From positions 40,030,501 to 40,094,500 of the forward strand of contig NC_091255.1 of assembly GCF_042477335.2 (NCBI RefSeq): 64,000 bases of DNA. The letters are read 5' to 3'. The notes under the pieces were generated by a model. The model did no database searches and was not told the origin of the DNA. It was given only the letters and a program-made list of their open reading frames with translations. Both the position numbers and the translations under genes were made by a program. Of the stretch, positions 32,395 to 42,105 are shown piece after piece; the first letter of the stretch is position 1; each line of letters starts with the position of its first letter. Source of the DNA: Ovis canadensis (lineage: Eukaryota; Chordata; Mammalia; Artiodactyla; Bovidae).

Positions 32395-32515
32395 CTCTCA
32401 CCAGCCTGTAAACCCTCTGAGAGCAGAGGCTCCTCTGCTTCTCTTGGTATCCTCAGCATCTCTGTAGGGGCTGGTACAATCCTCAGTGAGTATTTGTTGA
32501 ATGAGTTAAGTGACC
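32395..32515 (+). mobile_element. L2: L2 LINE 3' end
   Basis: AGCCTGTAAACCCTCTGAGA, GAGGCTCCTCTGCTTCTCTT, GGTATCCTCAGCATCTCTGT and GAGTATTTGTTGAATGAGTT follow the conserved L2 3' terminus, including the (TGAATG)-type end. Confidence 0.8.
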
Positions 32516-33574
32516 AGTATTAATAAATGGGCTAAAAGAATGTACCTCTCTTACAAAATTTATCAAATGAAACGTCAGAGAACACAGAAAGACTTAGCAG
32601 GAAATTCAAGTGCTCCTTGAGAATCAGCTCCTAGAGTAGAAGTCTGTCTTCATTCTTTCCTTATCAAGACCCACAAAACTATGCAAAGTCCTTTGAGCTC
32701 TTTGGAGGGGAATAGTGATGCTTAAACACAAAAGATAATCTTGTTTCTTCTTGTGAATTCAAAATAATTTTTGAAAAGGAACAGGCCCTCTCAAAGTATT
32801 ATGCCCACACAATCTTTCCTTTAAGTAGCAAAAAACCCCAAATAGTTTTATGATCCCTAATGTAATACAGATGTAGAGGGTAAGAATTTGATGGTCAATT
32901 AATTTAGAAAATATCCAGGGCCTCTCAGAGGTTCAACGTACGGACTTTGAAATTTGACTCATGATTATGATGCCCTTCCCCCAACCTTCTCCCCATCCCT
33001 AGATATAAAAAGAAAGGAACGCTTGTAATATTTCTTATGGAATGTTCTAGAGGGGTAGTTAAGCTGCTCTTCATAAAAACCTTTGGATCAAGTTTTCCTG
33101 GCCTTTTCCAATTGGGACTGTTCCTGAGCATTGAAGTGAAGCAATATTAAACTGGCAAGCTCCTGAGAGTCGATTATTGTGGGGAGTTGAAAGGAAAGAG
33201 CTGGCATCTTTGTGCTTCATTAATCTTCGAAGGAAAGAAAGCTCCGGCCAGTGGACCAAAGGCCCACATGTCAGAGCTTGATTTCCTGTTCTTCTGGGTT
33301 TCGGTTTGAACATAAAGCAAATGTTTCGGGGAACTCCGGGCGGCTAGAAGGCAGTCTCCTCTCTCATGCCAGCAGGACTTGGTTTCATGAATTAATAATA
33401 TCCCACTCTGAGAAAGCCAAGAGCTATTCAGGCTGGAGGCACCGTGGTGCTGAGAGCTGGCTGTAGGCACAGCGAGTCATCAATCCATCCATCAACCACT
33501 TAGCCAATGGTTATTCCAATAGCTTCCCTGAAACCTTTCTTTTCTCCCCCAAGCTGCAAGCGTTACGGTTAGTC
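32516..33574. other. Unassigned DNA
   Basis: About 1 kb without recognised repeats. Overlapping frames at 33071-33470 on the minus strand and 33251-33466 on the plus strand lack domains. Confidence 0.45.
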
Positions 33575-33579
33575 TTGTT

Positions 33580-34345
33580 TTACTTTTTCTCGGTTTTTAT
33601 TGGAGTATTGTTGATTTACAATGCTGTGTTAGTTTCAGGTGTACAGTATAGTGAATCAGTTATACATATACACACGTATCCACTCTTTTTTAGATTCTTT
33701 TCCCACATAAGTCATTGCACAATATTGAGTAGAGTTCCCCGTGCTGTATAGTAGGTTCTTATTAGTTATTTATCCTATATATAGTGGGGATTCCCTTGTA
33801 GCTCAGACGGTAAAGCATCTGCCTACAATGTGGGAGACCCGAGTTTGATCCCTGGGTCAGGAAGATCCCCTGGAGAAGGAAATGGCAACCTACTCCAGTA
33901 CTCTTGCCTGGAAAATCCCATGGACAGAGGAGCCTGGTAGGCTACAGTCCATAGGGTTGCAAAAAGTCAGACACGACTGAGCAACTTGTCAATGTCAAAA
34001 TATATATATATATATAGTACTGTGTATATGTCAACCCCAGTCTCCCAGTTTATCCCTCTGCCCCTTTCCCCTTTGGTAAACATAAAGTTGTGGGTTTTTT
34101 TCCCCTATGTTGGTGACTCTATTTCTGTTTTTTTCTTTTTGTAAATAAGTTCATTTGTACCAATTTTTTTTTAGATTCCACATATAAGTGGTATCATATA
34201 ATAGTTGTCTTTCTCTTTCCAACTTACTTCACTCAATATAACAATCTCTAAGTCCATCTATGTCCTTGCAAATGGCATTCTTGAACAAAATACTCTTTCT
34301 TTGTATCCAAAGTTCTTCAAACACACTGCAACATTGCACTTTCCA
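33580..34345 (-). mobile_element. L1 3' UTR and ORF2 end, split by Bov-tA
   Basis: Reverse L1: TATTGGAGTATTGTTGATTT, GTTAGTTTCAGGTGTACAGT, then after the SINE CTGTGTATATGTCAACCCCA, TATAAGTGGTATCATATAAT, CTTGCAAATGGCATTCTTGA. A clean example of the bovine-type L1 3' UTR in reverse. Confidence 0.9.
33786..34008 (+). mobile_element. Bov-tA: Bov-tA SINE inside L1
   Basis: GGGATTCCCTTGTAGCTCAG to ACGACTGAGCAACTTGTCAA. TSD TATATATAGT at 33776-33785 and 34009-34018, with the right copy extended into a (TA)n run at about 34001-34016. Confidence 0.94.
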
Positions 34346-34411
34346 CCCTTTATTGCATCTGAATACAATATTTTCCTCATGAGAGAATAAATAACAGCAT
34401 TTTTTTGGTAA

Positions 34412-34700
34412 GAGCTATATTGAGATATAATTAATGAATTAAATGACTAATTCATTGAAGTATACAATCTGATGGCTTTTTATTATACCCACAGAGTTGT
34501 GCAACCATCAATATAATTTTGAAAAATTTTATCACCTCTGAAAGGACCCTCCATTTCCTTTAGCTCTGAGACCATCAAACCCCAACTCACTCTTCAAACC
34601 CTAGGCAATCACTGGACTACTTTCTGTCTCTAGATTTGTGAAGCCTGAGTATTTTGCATAAACAGAATTATACAATATGTGGTCATTTGTGACTGGCTGT
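34412..34700 (-). mobile_element. Old L1 (L1M-type) 3' fragment
   Basis: Order TATATTGAGATATAATTAAT, ACAGAGTTGTGCAACCATCA, TGGACTACTTTCTGTCTCTA, ATACAATATGTGGTCATTTG matches a common L1M 3' block in reverse. Diverged. Confidence 0.65.
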
Positions 34701-34989
34701 AAGAGCATTTTATGTGTGACATTTATTTTGTGTCAAGCACAATAAGTGTTCTCAGTAAATAAAGGTATTTGAGTGAATGACTGTGCTCCCAGTTCACTAC
34801 TGTGCAGTCATCCTATAGAAGGAATAAGACATGAAGACCACACGTTATCTTCGATTCAGGTAACAAGAGAAGGTTGACCTAAAACATGAAAATTAGCTAA
34901 ATTACAGGACTGCAAATGCTCAATTAAGTGGTACGTAAACTAGAAGAATAAGAGGATATATTACAAGGCTCTCTTTTAGAGTCAGTTTT
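34701..34989. other. Unassigned DNA
   Basis: No confident family. TAAGTGTTCTCAGTAAATAAAG near 34743 is SINE/L2-like but too short to assign. Confidence 0.4.
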
Positions 34990-35003
34990 AGGCAAAATTT
35001 CTT

Positions 35004-35128
35004 TCTTTCTTTTTTTCTCTTTTTTTGGCTGTACAGCATATGGGATCTTAGTTCTCTGACCAGGGATTGGACCCATGGGCCCTATAGTGGAAGCGCAGAG
35101 TCAATCAGTGGACTACCATGGAAGTTCA
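35004..35128 (-). mobile_element. CHR: CHR-2-type short SINE
   Basis: Reverse short CHR: TTTTTTTGGCTGTACAGCAT, CTGACCAGGGATTGGACCCA, GTGGACTACCATGGAAGTTC. Exact 14-bp TSD AGGCAAAATTTCTT at 34990-35003 and 35129-35142, the longest exact TSD I read in the window. Confidence 0.97.
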
Positions 35129-35142
35129 AGGCAAAATTTCTT

Positions 35143-35406
35143 AAGCAATAAGGATGAACTTTGGGATTGATCAAAAAGGTTTATTTATACCTTGTATTGT
35201 AGTTTAACTTATCAAAATATTTATCTTGGCTCCTCCACATATATTGGAATATCTATGTATTTCTACTTCTACATCTCAATGTCTTTCAGTATCAGATGCA
35301 TTAAGTTTTTGGAGAAGGATCACGAAGTTTTAGCTTCTTTCAGGCATTGCCATGGTTTTCTCTCCTGAAACATGAGTATGGAAACCTAAAATTTGATTGA
35401 TGAACA
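35143..35406. other. Unassigned DNA
   Basis: AT-rich sequence between two SINEs; nothing recognised. Confidence 0.45.
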
Positions 35407-35711
35407 CTGCTGCTGCTGCTGCTAAGTCGCTTCAGTCGTGTCTGACTCTGTGCAACCCCATAGACGGCAGCCCACCAGGCTCCCCCGTCCCTGGAATTCT
35501 CCAGGCAACAACACTGGAGTGGGTTGCCATTTCCTTCTCCAATGCATGAAAGTGAAAAGTGAAAGTGAAGTCGCTCAGTCGTGTCTGACTTTCTGCGACC
35601 CCATGGACTGCAGCTTACCAGGCTCCTCTGTCCATGGGATTTTCCAGGCAAGAACACTGGAGTGGGTTGTCATTTCCTTAGCAGGAAGTGACTTAGCACC
35701 AGCAGCAGCAA
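35407..35711 (-). mobile_element. BOV-A2: BOV-A2 SINE dimer with inverted 3'-end copy
   Basis: Reverse dimer starting (CTG)n/AAGTCGCTTCAG and running to GTTGTCATTTCCTTAG. Instead of ending there it continues with AAGTGACTTAGCACCAGCAG (about 35686-35711), a sense-orientation copy of the BOV-A2 3' end. The two ends are therefore inverted repeats of each other. Confidence 0.93.
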
Positions 35712-35761
35712 CCTCACAAGGGAAGCTATGAAGAGTAAAAAGCACAGGCATGCATTTCCTC

Positions 35762-36110
35762 CCTTTATTTCATTTATCTACTTAGTTTTGGCTGTGTGGA
35801 TCTTCCTTGCTGCATGGGCTCTTTCTCTAGTTGCAGTGAGCAGGGGCTACTCTTAGCTGCAGTCCATGGGCTTCTTGTTTCAGGGCTTCTCTTGTTGCCG
35901 AGCACAGGCTCTAGGGTGCGCAGGTTTCAGTGGCTGTAGCACATAAACTCAGTAGTTGTGGTTCCTGGACTCTAGAACACAGGTCTCAATAGCTGAGGTG
36001 CATGGGCTTAGCTGCTCTGAGGCATGTGGAATCTTCCCAGCCCAGGGATTGAACCTGTGTCTCTGGCACTGGCAGCTGTATTCTTACCCACTCAACTACC
36101 AGGAAAGTCC
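35762..36110 (-). mobile_element. CHR: CHR SINE, full length
   Basis: Reverse CHR: TTTTGGCTGTGTGGATCTTC, CTCTAGTTGCAGTGAGCAGG, GGGCTTCTCTTGTTGCCGAG, GGGCTTAGCTGCTCTGAGGC, CAACTACCAGGAAAGTCC. All internal segments are present. TSD not convincing. Confidence 0.93.
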
Positions 36111-36513
36111 TGTGCCTCCATTTTTGCTCTGGCCAGTAAGAGAAAGAAGTTCATAAGCATGAACTTCTCTGAGATTGTAACAGCCATATGTTAATGAAAA
36201 GATAATTATTTATAAGGACTTAATTCTTCCCTTGCTTTAGATTTTTCTTTAAGGATAAAATTTGAAGCTTGCTCTGATATAGTGAGTCCTGTCTGCTGTT
36301 GAATGAGCTTCAACTGGCTGCTTTAAACCAACAACCCCCTTTGCATTAAATCAGCTTCTTGCTAAAAGACCAGCCTCAAACTTCCATAGCCAAGTTAAGA
36401 CACACCCATGCACCAAATCATCTCACGGCACTGTAGTTACGTCTCATATGGCTCTCTATTCCTTTTCATTCTTGGGTCTATAAGAGAAGTATCCTTTTTA
36501 CTTCTCAACCTAG
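36111..36513. other. Unassigned DNA
   Basis: No repeat recognised. AAACCAACAACCCCCTTTGC and TTGCTAAAAGACCAGCCTCA are not from a family I know. Confidence 0.45.
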
Positions 36514-36522
36514 TCACCATTG

Positions 36523-36900
36523 TGGTGCTGGGGAAGACTATTGAGAGTCCCTTGGACTGCAAGGAGACCAAATCAGTCCATCCTAAAGGAAATCAACCCT
36601 GAATATTCATTGGAAGGACTGATGCGGAAGCTGAAGCTTCAGTACTTTGGCCAACTATACAAAGAGTTGACTCGATGGAAAAGACCCCGATGCTGGGAAA
36701 AACTGAAGGCAAAAGGAGAAGAGGGCGGCAGAGGATGAGATGGTCAAATAGCATCACTGACTCAGTGGACATGAATTTGAGCAAACTCTGGGAGATAAGG
36801 AAGGACAAAGGAGCCTGGTGTGCTGCAGTCCATGGGGTTGCGGAATTGTGCAGCAGCCCATGGGGTTGCAAAGTCTTAGTGACTGAACAACAAACAATAT
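36523..36900 (+). mobile_element. BovB: BovB 3' fragment (older type)
   Basis: From TGGTGCTGGGGAAGACTATT (ORF C-terminal region) to GTGACTGAACAACAAACAAT. Exact TSD TCACCATTG at 36514-36522 and 36901-36909. Near the 3' end the block TGCAGCAGCCCATGGGGTTG repeats the preceding TGCAGTCCATGGGGTTG, a small internal tandem duplication. Confidence 0.97.
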
Positions 36901-36909
36901 TCACCATTG

Positions 36910-37767
36910 CAGTTCTGCATGATGTTCGAAGCTTTTCAAAAGAAGGCATCACAGACTCAGGAGCCGTGCACACAAAAGGCTCCAGAAAGGATGCAAGGAG
37001 GGGAAACATGCTTCTATAAGTGCTTGATGTCCCAAGGGCCCTACACTCAAGATTCCTGAACTCATTTATGCTCATAATGTCTGGTATGTTTGATAAAAGG
37101 AATCAGAATCATGACCCAAGTAAACTGGGGAAAAAAACCCACCCCATCTCATTATCTTCGAAGAAAATCAAACCGTGTTTATCCTGGTACACAGCCATCT
37201 CCAAAATGTATTTGCTTTGGCTGTTGATTTTAATGCATGTTCACGAGGAAAATCGAAAAAGCCCATTCAGCAGGAATGCAAATGTGGCTTGAGAAGGAGT
37301 GAGAGTTCTCATAAAATTCCCCAAAAAGGGCCAATTCGCTATTGGACTCTCAAATCCTTTCACCGCTGTGAATATCAGTTACAAACGCAGCAAGAAGCCT
37401 CATGGTTTTACCATCTTCTCTGAACACGAACAGCCAGCATCGTCACACAGAGCTGTGCACAAGCGCATGGCAACCGGCCACCCTTTGGCTCTCCCGTGGC
37501 AAAGAGGCGCCTTCCTCTGAAGCAACGAGCACATTTTCTTCCCAGAGGTTTGGGCAGCGAGGAACGTATGCTAAGGCCACGAGGCTGTAGATCTCAGACT
37601 CCGCCATCCAGTGTTCCAAATGGCATGGGGCTGGCCATCATTAAAAAGAGATCATCTCCAATAGCATATTGAGAAAATGCAGCCAACAGCCTGGTTTCCT
37701 CTTTTAGCCCTCATGAAAGAGTAAGGTAAACCAGCCCAGTGGCTTTGGAACTGCCTGAAAATAGTGC
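36910..37767. other. Non-repetitive segment with overlapping open frames
   Basis: No repeat recognised. From about 37140 to 37620 the sequence keeps CpG dinucleotides (ATTATCTTCGAAG, GTTCACGAGG, AATTCGCTATTGG, CAACCGGCCACC) and is open in several overlapping plus frames (37020-37292, 37175-37423, 37299-37520, 37402-37590) with no shared domain. Candidate conserved non-coding DNA or unrecognised ancient insertion rather than an exon. Confidence 0.4.
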
Positions 37768-37970
37768 CACAGACTCCTCAACGGTAAAGAATCCGCCTGC
37801 ACTGCAGGAGACCCAGGTTCACTCCCTGGGTCAGGAAGATCCCCTGGAGGAGGAAATGGCAACCCACTCCAGTATTCTTGCCTGAAGAATACCATGGACA
37901 GAGGAGCCTGGCAGGGCTCCATGGGGTTGCAAACAGCTGGACACGACTGAGCGACTGACGCACTCCTTAA
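37768..37970 (+). mobile_element. Bov-tA: Bov-tA SINE
   Basis: Sense copy: CACAGACTCCTCAACGGTAA, CAGGTTCACTCCCTGGGTCA, GGAGGAGGAAATGGCAACCC, ending ACGACTGAGCGACTGACGCA. The head is diverged (GCTCAG box reads CTCCTCA). Confidence 0.93.
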
Positions 37971-38039
37971 CAACAGCTCAGGAAACAGGTCAGGTGGTGA
38001 TTTCAGACAACTATCTCCTTTCACACTTTTTCTTTCACT

Positions 38040-38605
38040 TTTAAATTTTATTTATTGATTTTATTTTTTTCAGTTTAACCCTCGTACAACATGCACGCAC
38101 AGTTCCATGATCTAGATGGAGTAATTGTAAAAAACTGACTGCTTTACAGTGTTGTGTTGGTTTCTGCCATATGACAATGTGAATCAGCTGTAACTGTACC
38201 TACATCCCCGCCCTCTTGAGCCTCCCTTCCGTCCCTCTAGGTCATCACAGAGCACTGAGCTAAGTGCCCTGAGCTATACAGCAGCTTTCCACAAACTATT
38301 TTACACAATGGTGGGGCTTCCCTGGTGGCTCAGATGGTAAAGAAACTGCCTGCAATGTGCGAGACCCGGGTTCGATCCCTGGGTTGGGAAGATGCCCTGG
38401 AGAAGGAAGTGGCAACCCAGTCCAGTGTTCTTGCCTGGAGAATTCCACGGATGGAGGAGCCTGGTGGGCTACGGTCCATGGGGTCACAGAGTCGATACGA
38501 CTGAGCGACTCACACGACTTGCTTTAATGTATTTGTCAACGCTGCTCTCCCAGTTCATCCTACCTGCTCCTTCCCAACTTGTGTCTGCAAGTCCGTTCTG
38601 AGTAT
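38040..38605 (-). mobile_element. L1 3' UTR, split by Bov-tA
   Basis: Reverse L1: ACTGCTTTACAGTGTTGTGT, CATATGACAATGTGAATCAG, CTAGGTCATCACAGAGCACT, then after the SINE ATTTGTCAACGCTGCTCTCC and CTTGTGTCTGCAAGTCCGTT. Same L1 type as 4142-4800 and 39055-39665. Confidence 0.82.
38314..38516 (+). mobile_element. Bov-tA: Bov-tA SINE with consensus B box
   Basis: GGGGCTTCCCTGGTGGCTCA to ACGACTGAGCGACTCACACG. The A-box region (TGGTGGCTCAGATGG) and B box (GGGTTCGATCCCTGG) are both close to the family consensus, so this is one of the copies most likely to retain Pol III promoter activity. Confidence 0.95.
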
Positions 38606-39134
38606 TTCAATAAATATCTAGTGATTGCTCTGTACTAGAAACCAGTGAGCAAGATGGCCATGGTACCCACCCTCAAAGCGCTTACAGTCTGCTGGGGGAA
38701 GCAGCGGGGAAGTGCTGCTGAAAGATGGATCAGTGCGGGGGCTGTAGGGTCACCCGGAGAAGCATTTGACCCAGCTGCTGGTGGGGGTGGGGTGGGAGGG
38801 GGTCAAGACAGCTGGCTAGAGCAAGTGCAGCCCAAATGGAGACTTGAAATGGAGAGGAGAGAGCCTGAGAAGAAAGAAGAGGCCAAGAGCAGGAAAGCCT
38901 GTGCATGAATCCAAATGCGAGAGAGGGTATTAGAAACCCTGGCCAATGGGGAGAAGAAAAACAGGGAGCAAGCACATTAGGTCATACGAAGCCATGCTAG
39001 GGATCTGGGGTCTGTGTGTATGTAGACAGGGGCTACGCGGAGGAGCAAATTCATTGATTTATTTATTTTATTGGAGGATAGTTGCTTTACAATATTGTGG
39101 TGGTCTCTGCTCTACATCAGCATGAGTCAGTCAT

Positions 39135-39337
39135 CGTCGCTCAGTCGCTCAGTTGTGTCCGACTCTTTGGGACCCCATGGACTGTAGCCTACCAGGCTCC
39201 TCTGTCCATGGGATTTTCCAGGCAATAGTCCTGGAGTGGATTGCCATTTCCTCCTCCAGGGGATCTTCCCAACCCAGGGATCGAACCCGGGTCTCCCGCA
39301 TTGTAGACAGACGCTTTACCGTCTGAGCCACCAGGGA
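39135..39337 (-). mobile_element. Bov-tA: Bov-tA SINE inside L1
   Basis: Reverse copy with a near-perfect B box (GGGATCGAACCCGGG on this strand). Exact TSD AGTCAGTCAT at 39125-39134 and 39338-39347. Confidence 0.96.
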
Positions 39338-39343
39338 AGTCAG

Positions 39344-39382
39344 TCATATATATATGTATATATATGTATATATATATATATC
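39344..39382. repeat. (TATATATG)n microsatellite
   Basis: AT-alternating run with interspersed G immediately right of the Bov-tA TSD, replacing the corresponding L1 3' UTR TATA-rich stretch. Confidence 0.85.
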
Positions 39383-40103
39383 ACCCCTCTTCAGCCTCCC
39401 TCCTCCCTACTCTCCACCCCTCTCCGTCATCACAGAGCACCAGGCTGAGCTCCTTGTCTATGCAGCTACTTCCCACGAGCTAGCTATCTCGCGCATGGCA
39501 GTGTATATAGGTCAACGCTGCTTTCCCAATCGGTCTCACCCTCTCCTTCCCCCGCGACATCCACCAACCTGTTCTCTATGTCTGCATCTCCATTTCTTCT
39601 CTATAAACATGATCACCAGTACTCTTTCTCTAGATTCCATCTATATGCTTTAATGTACAGTATTTGTTGAGAGAATTTATTAGATACATCTTTCAGACAA
39701 AGCACTATGGCTGCAGCGTGCAGAATGGATGGGAGGGTACAGGACTGCAGGTGGGACATCTGGGGGGGTTGGCACCCAAACCCAGACAGGAAGATGTCTG
39801 AACCAAGGTAGCAGCAGTGTGACGAAGAGACACAGCAGGGCCCGTGGTGTCCAGCATCACCGCCAGATATTAACTGCATCCTGCTTGCTAGAAGCTTCCT
39901 CTGCAGAGGCTGGACCCATACTACTGATGGGGCTGCTGAAATCTAGAACACATGTTTTGCTAGAGATGCCTTGCTATGGATGGTCATGCCCAATTACCAA
40001 TTGAACAGGTCTTCTTCAATGAAAAGAAGTGTCAAGCTAGAGTGGCTGAGATTTTGGGAGATATCACAGGCACTGAAATATTTGTTTTTATGCCAATATC
40101 ACA

Positions 40104-40315
40104 TTTTTTTAACTTTTAATTTTAAATTGGGGTATAGCCAATTAAGTGCTGTGATAGTTTCAGTTGGATAGCACAGGGACTCAGCCATACGTAGACATGT
40201 ATCCATTCTCCCTCAGAGTCCCCTCCCATCCAGGCTGCCATGTAACATTGAACAGAATTCCCTGTGCTACCCAGCAGTAGGTGCTTGTTGGCTATCATTT
40301 CAAATATAGCAGTGA
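40104..40315 (-). mobile_element. L1 3' UTR, short truncated insertion
   Basis: Reverse L1: AAATTGGGGTATAGCCAATT, ATAGCACAGGGACTCAGCCA, ACATTGAACAGAATTCCCTG, ATTTCAAATATAGCAGTG. TSD AATATCACA exact at 40095-40103 and 40316-40324. About 210 bases, 5' truncated. Confidence 0.93.
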
Positions 40316-40324
40316 AATATCACA

Positions 40325-41074
40325 CTTTGCTGAATACTGTAGCTTTTAGACGTGTTGAAGTTAAGTAGCACTAGCTTTCTTTTTTTTTCCATTTTGGTTA
40401 TTATTTGTGTTCCCTATGGACTTTAAAATGATCCTGTCAATTAAAAGATACTGCTAAGAGTTTTATTGTGATTTCGCAGTGGCAAATAATAAGGTTTCTG
40501 GGTATGAAAATAATAAGAAAATTTGCCTTGCATGTACTACCATTCTGAGGAAATTATTTGAGGATTTACACCAGCAAAAATAGGGAGAGATCAAAGAGAG
40601 GAAATTATGGGATACAGGAAACAAGGAAAGACTCCAGTGGTACCCATGGAGCCTAGAAAGCGTCTGGTCTGGATCGTAGCAGGAGGTCAGGGGCTGGCAC
40701 GTGTCCCCAGGGAGAAGTGGATTCTGAGCAGTCGTTGTGCACGTAACAGAAAGGCTGAAATGATTTGAAGATATAATGGGGCACATTACATTTTTGAAAA
40801 TGAACAACAACAAAAAAATAAGGCATTTAGAGACTCTAGCAAGCTGAGGAGAAAACTATACAGGAAATCTGTGGTCAGAATATGAAATGAAATTTGAAAT
40901 TGGCATTGTCATAAAAGCTATTGTTAAAGCATAAGAGAAAGAAATTCATATAACCTTGATGCAAGAAGGTTCTACTTTCTGTGGTCCAGAGATTGTTGTA
41001 TTGATGCAGTAAAAGAAATACAACACTTGCATGTGACTGGGGTAAGCAGTGAAAAACAACAACCTCAAGACATG
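40325..41074. other. Unassigned DNA
   Basis: AT-rich, no repeat recognised. The minus frame at 40463-40813 (116 codons) has no domain. Confidence 0.45.
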
Positions 41075-41165
41075 GCTATCATTTTCCTCTTCTTAGAGGT
41101 AAAGGACTAAGGTGAGAAGAAGTTAAGCGACTTAAGATCAAAAAGTTATTAAGTGGTGAAGAAAG
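41075..41165 (-). mobile_element. MIR: MIR SINE fragment
   Basis: GAGAAGAAGTTAAGCGACTT and AGATCAAAAAGTTATTAAGT match the reverse MIR core (gaggttaagtaacttgccca order). Short and diverged. Confidence 0.6.
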
Positions 41166-41225
41166 CTTCTTAAACATTATTATACATCCTCTGTGTTAAA
41201 TATATATGTAATATTATACATATAT

Positions 41226-41357
41226 TGGAGAAGGAAATGGCAACCCACTCCAGTGTTCTTGCCTGGAGAATTCCCATGGCTAAGGGAGCCTGGCACGCTA
41301 CAGTCCATGGGATCACAAAGAGTCAGACACAAATGAGTGACTATCACTCACTCACAC
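41226..41357 (+). mobile_element. Bov-A: Bov-A monomer SINE
   Basis: Single BovB-derived unit GGAGAAGGAAATGGCAACCC to GACACAAATGAGTGACTATC with a (CACT)n-like tail. TSD TATACATATAT at 41215-41225 versus TATACCTATAT at 41358-41368 (10/11). No tRNA head. Confidence 0.94.
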
Positions 41358-41569
41358 TATACCTATATGTAAATACATGTACACATGTAGTATTTGTGGC
41401 TTATGATATTTAGAATCAACTTATGGATAAATTGTGGAATAATGTTCTAGAATAGGATGTTAATGATGTCAGTCTCACACGTACAAGCACATATGTGGTT
41501 TATGGAACTCAATACATGGGATGGGGAAGATGAATAAGGAAGTAAAGAAGACAATATTCTTATCTTGCA

Positions 41570-42098
41570 TTGTTGTTGTTGTTGTTCAATTGCTAAGTCG
41601 TGCCCGACTCTTTGCGACCCCATGAACTACAGCATGCCAGGCTCCCCTGTCCTTCACCATCTCCCGGAGCCTGCTCAAACTCATGTCCATTGAGTCAGTG
41701 ATGCCATCCAACCATCTCATCCTCTGTCATTCCCTTCTCCTCCTGCCTTCAATCTTTCCCAGCATCAGGGTCTTTTCTAAAGAGTCAGCTTTTTGCATCA
41801 GGTGGCCAAAGTATTGGAGCTTCAGCTTTAGCATCAGTCCTTCCAATGAATATTCAGGGTTGCTCTCCTTGAGGATTGACTGGTTTGATCTCCTTGCTGT
41901 CCAGGGGACTCTCAAGAGTCTTCTCCAGCACCATAATTCAAAAGCATCGACTCTTTGGCTCTCAGCCTTCTTTATGGTCCAACTCTCACGTCCATACATG
42001 ACTACTGGAAAAACCATAGCTTTGACTATATGGACCTTTGCTGAAAAAGTGATATCTCTGCTTTTTAATACACTGTCTAGGTTTGTCATAGCTTTTCT
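41570..42098 (-). mobile_element. BovB: BovB 3' fragment (older type)
   Basis: Reverse BovB with a (GTT)n tail at 41571-41587, running through the 3' end into the C-terminal domain (to GTCTAGGTTTGTCATAGCTT). Short TSD TCTTGCA at 41563-41569 and 42099-42105. The minus frame at 41727-42089 keeps 120 codons of the C-terminal domain. Confidence 0.96.
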
Positions 42099-42105
42099 TC
42101 TTGCA

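Larger units (their letters stand above)
39055..39665 (-). mobile_element. L1 3' UTR, split by Bov-tA
   Basis: Reverse L1: TATTGGAGGATAGTTGCTTT, GCTCTACATCAGCATGAGTC, then after the SINE and a (TA)n run, CTCCGTCATCACAGAGCACC, CAACGCTGCTTTCCCAATCG, TTCTCTATGTCTGCATCTCC. Its own TSD was not resolved. Confidence 0.82.
38610..39850 (+). repeat. Ancient mammalian repeat, split by L1 and Bov-tA
   Basis: TTTCAATAAATATCTAGTGA, CCCACCCTCAAAGCGCTTAC, TTTGACCCAGCTGCTGG, GAGACTTGAAATGGAGAGGA and AAGCCATGCTAGGGATCTGG lie left of the L1. CACTATGGCTGCAGCGTGCA and CTGAACCAAGGTAGCAGCAG lie right of it. The order matches a long, well-known ancient dispersed mammalian sequence whose family name I cannot fix. 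Frames inside (38645-38908) are not genes. Confidence 0.5.

Noticed and set aside
34009..34018. TATATATAT run as a TATA box
   Set aside because: It is the Bov-tA target duplication extended by a (TA)n microsatellite inside an L1 3' UTR; no promoter context.
36593..37075. 160-codon minus-strand open frame
   Set aside because: It is the antisense of the BovB fragment at 36523-36900 plus adjoining unique DNA; antisense BovB is open because of its codon composition, and no unrelated domain is present.
38314..38400. tRNA gene suggested by A- and B-box sequences
   Set aside because: The sequence belongs to Bov-tA, whose head only resembles a tRNA: it lacks a proper anticodon arm and acceptor stem pairing and is followed by the BovB-derived tail. 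The same reasoning applies to all Bov-tA and CHR copies.
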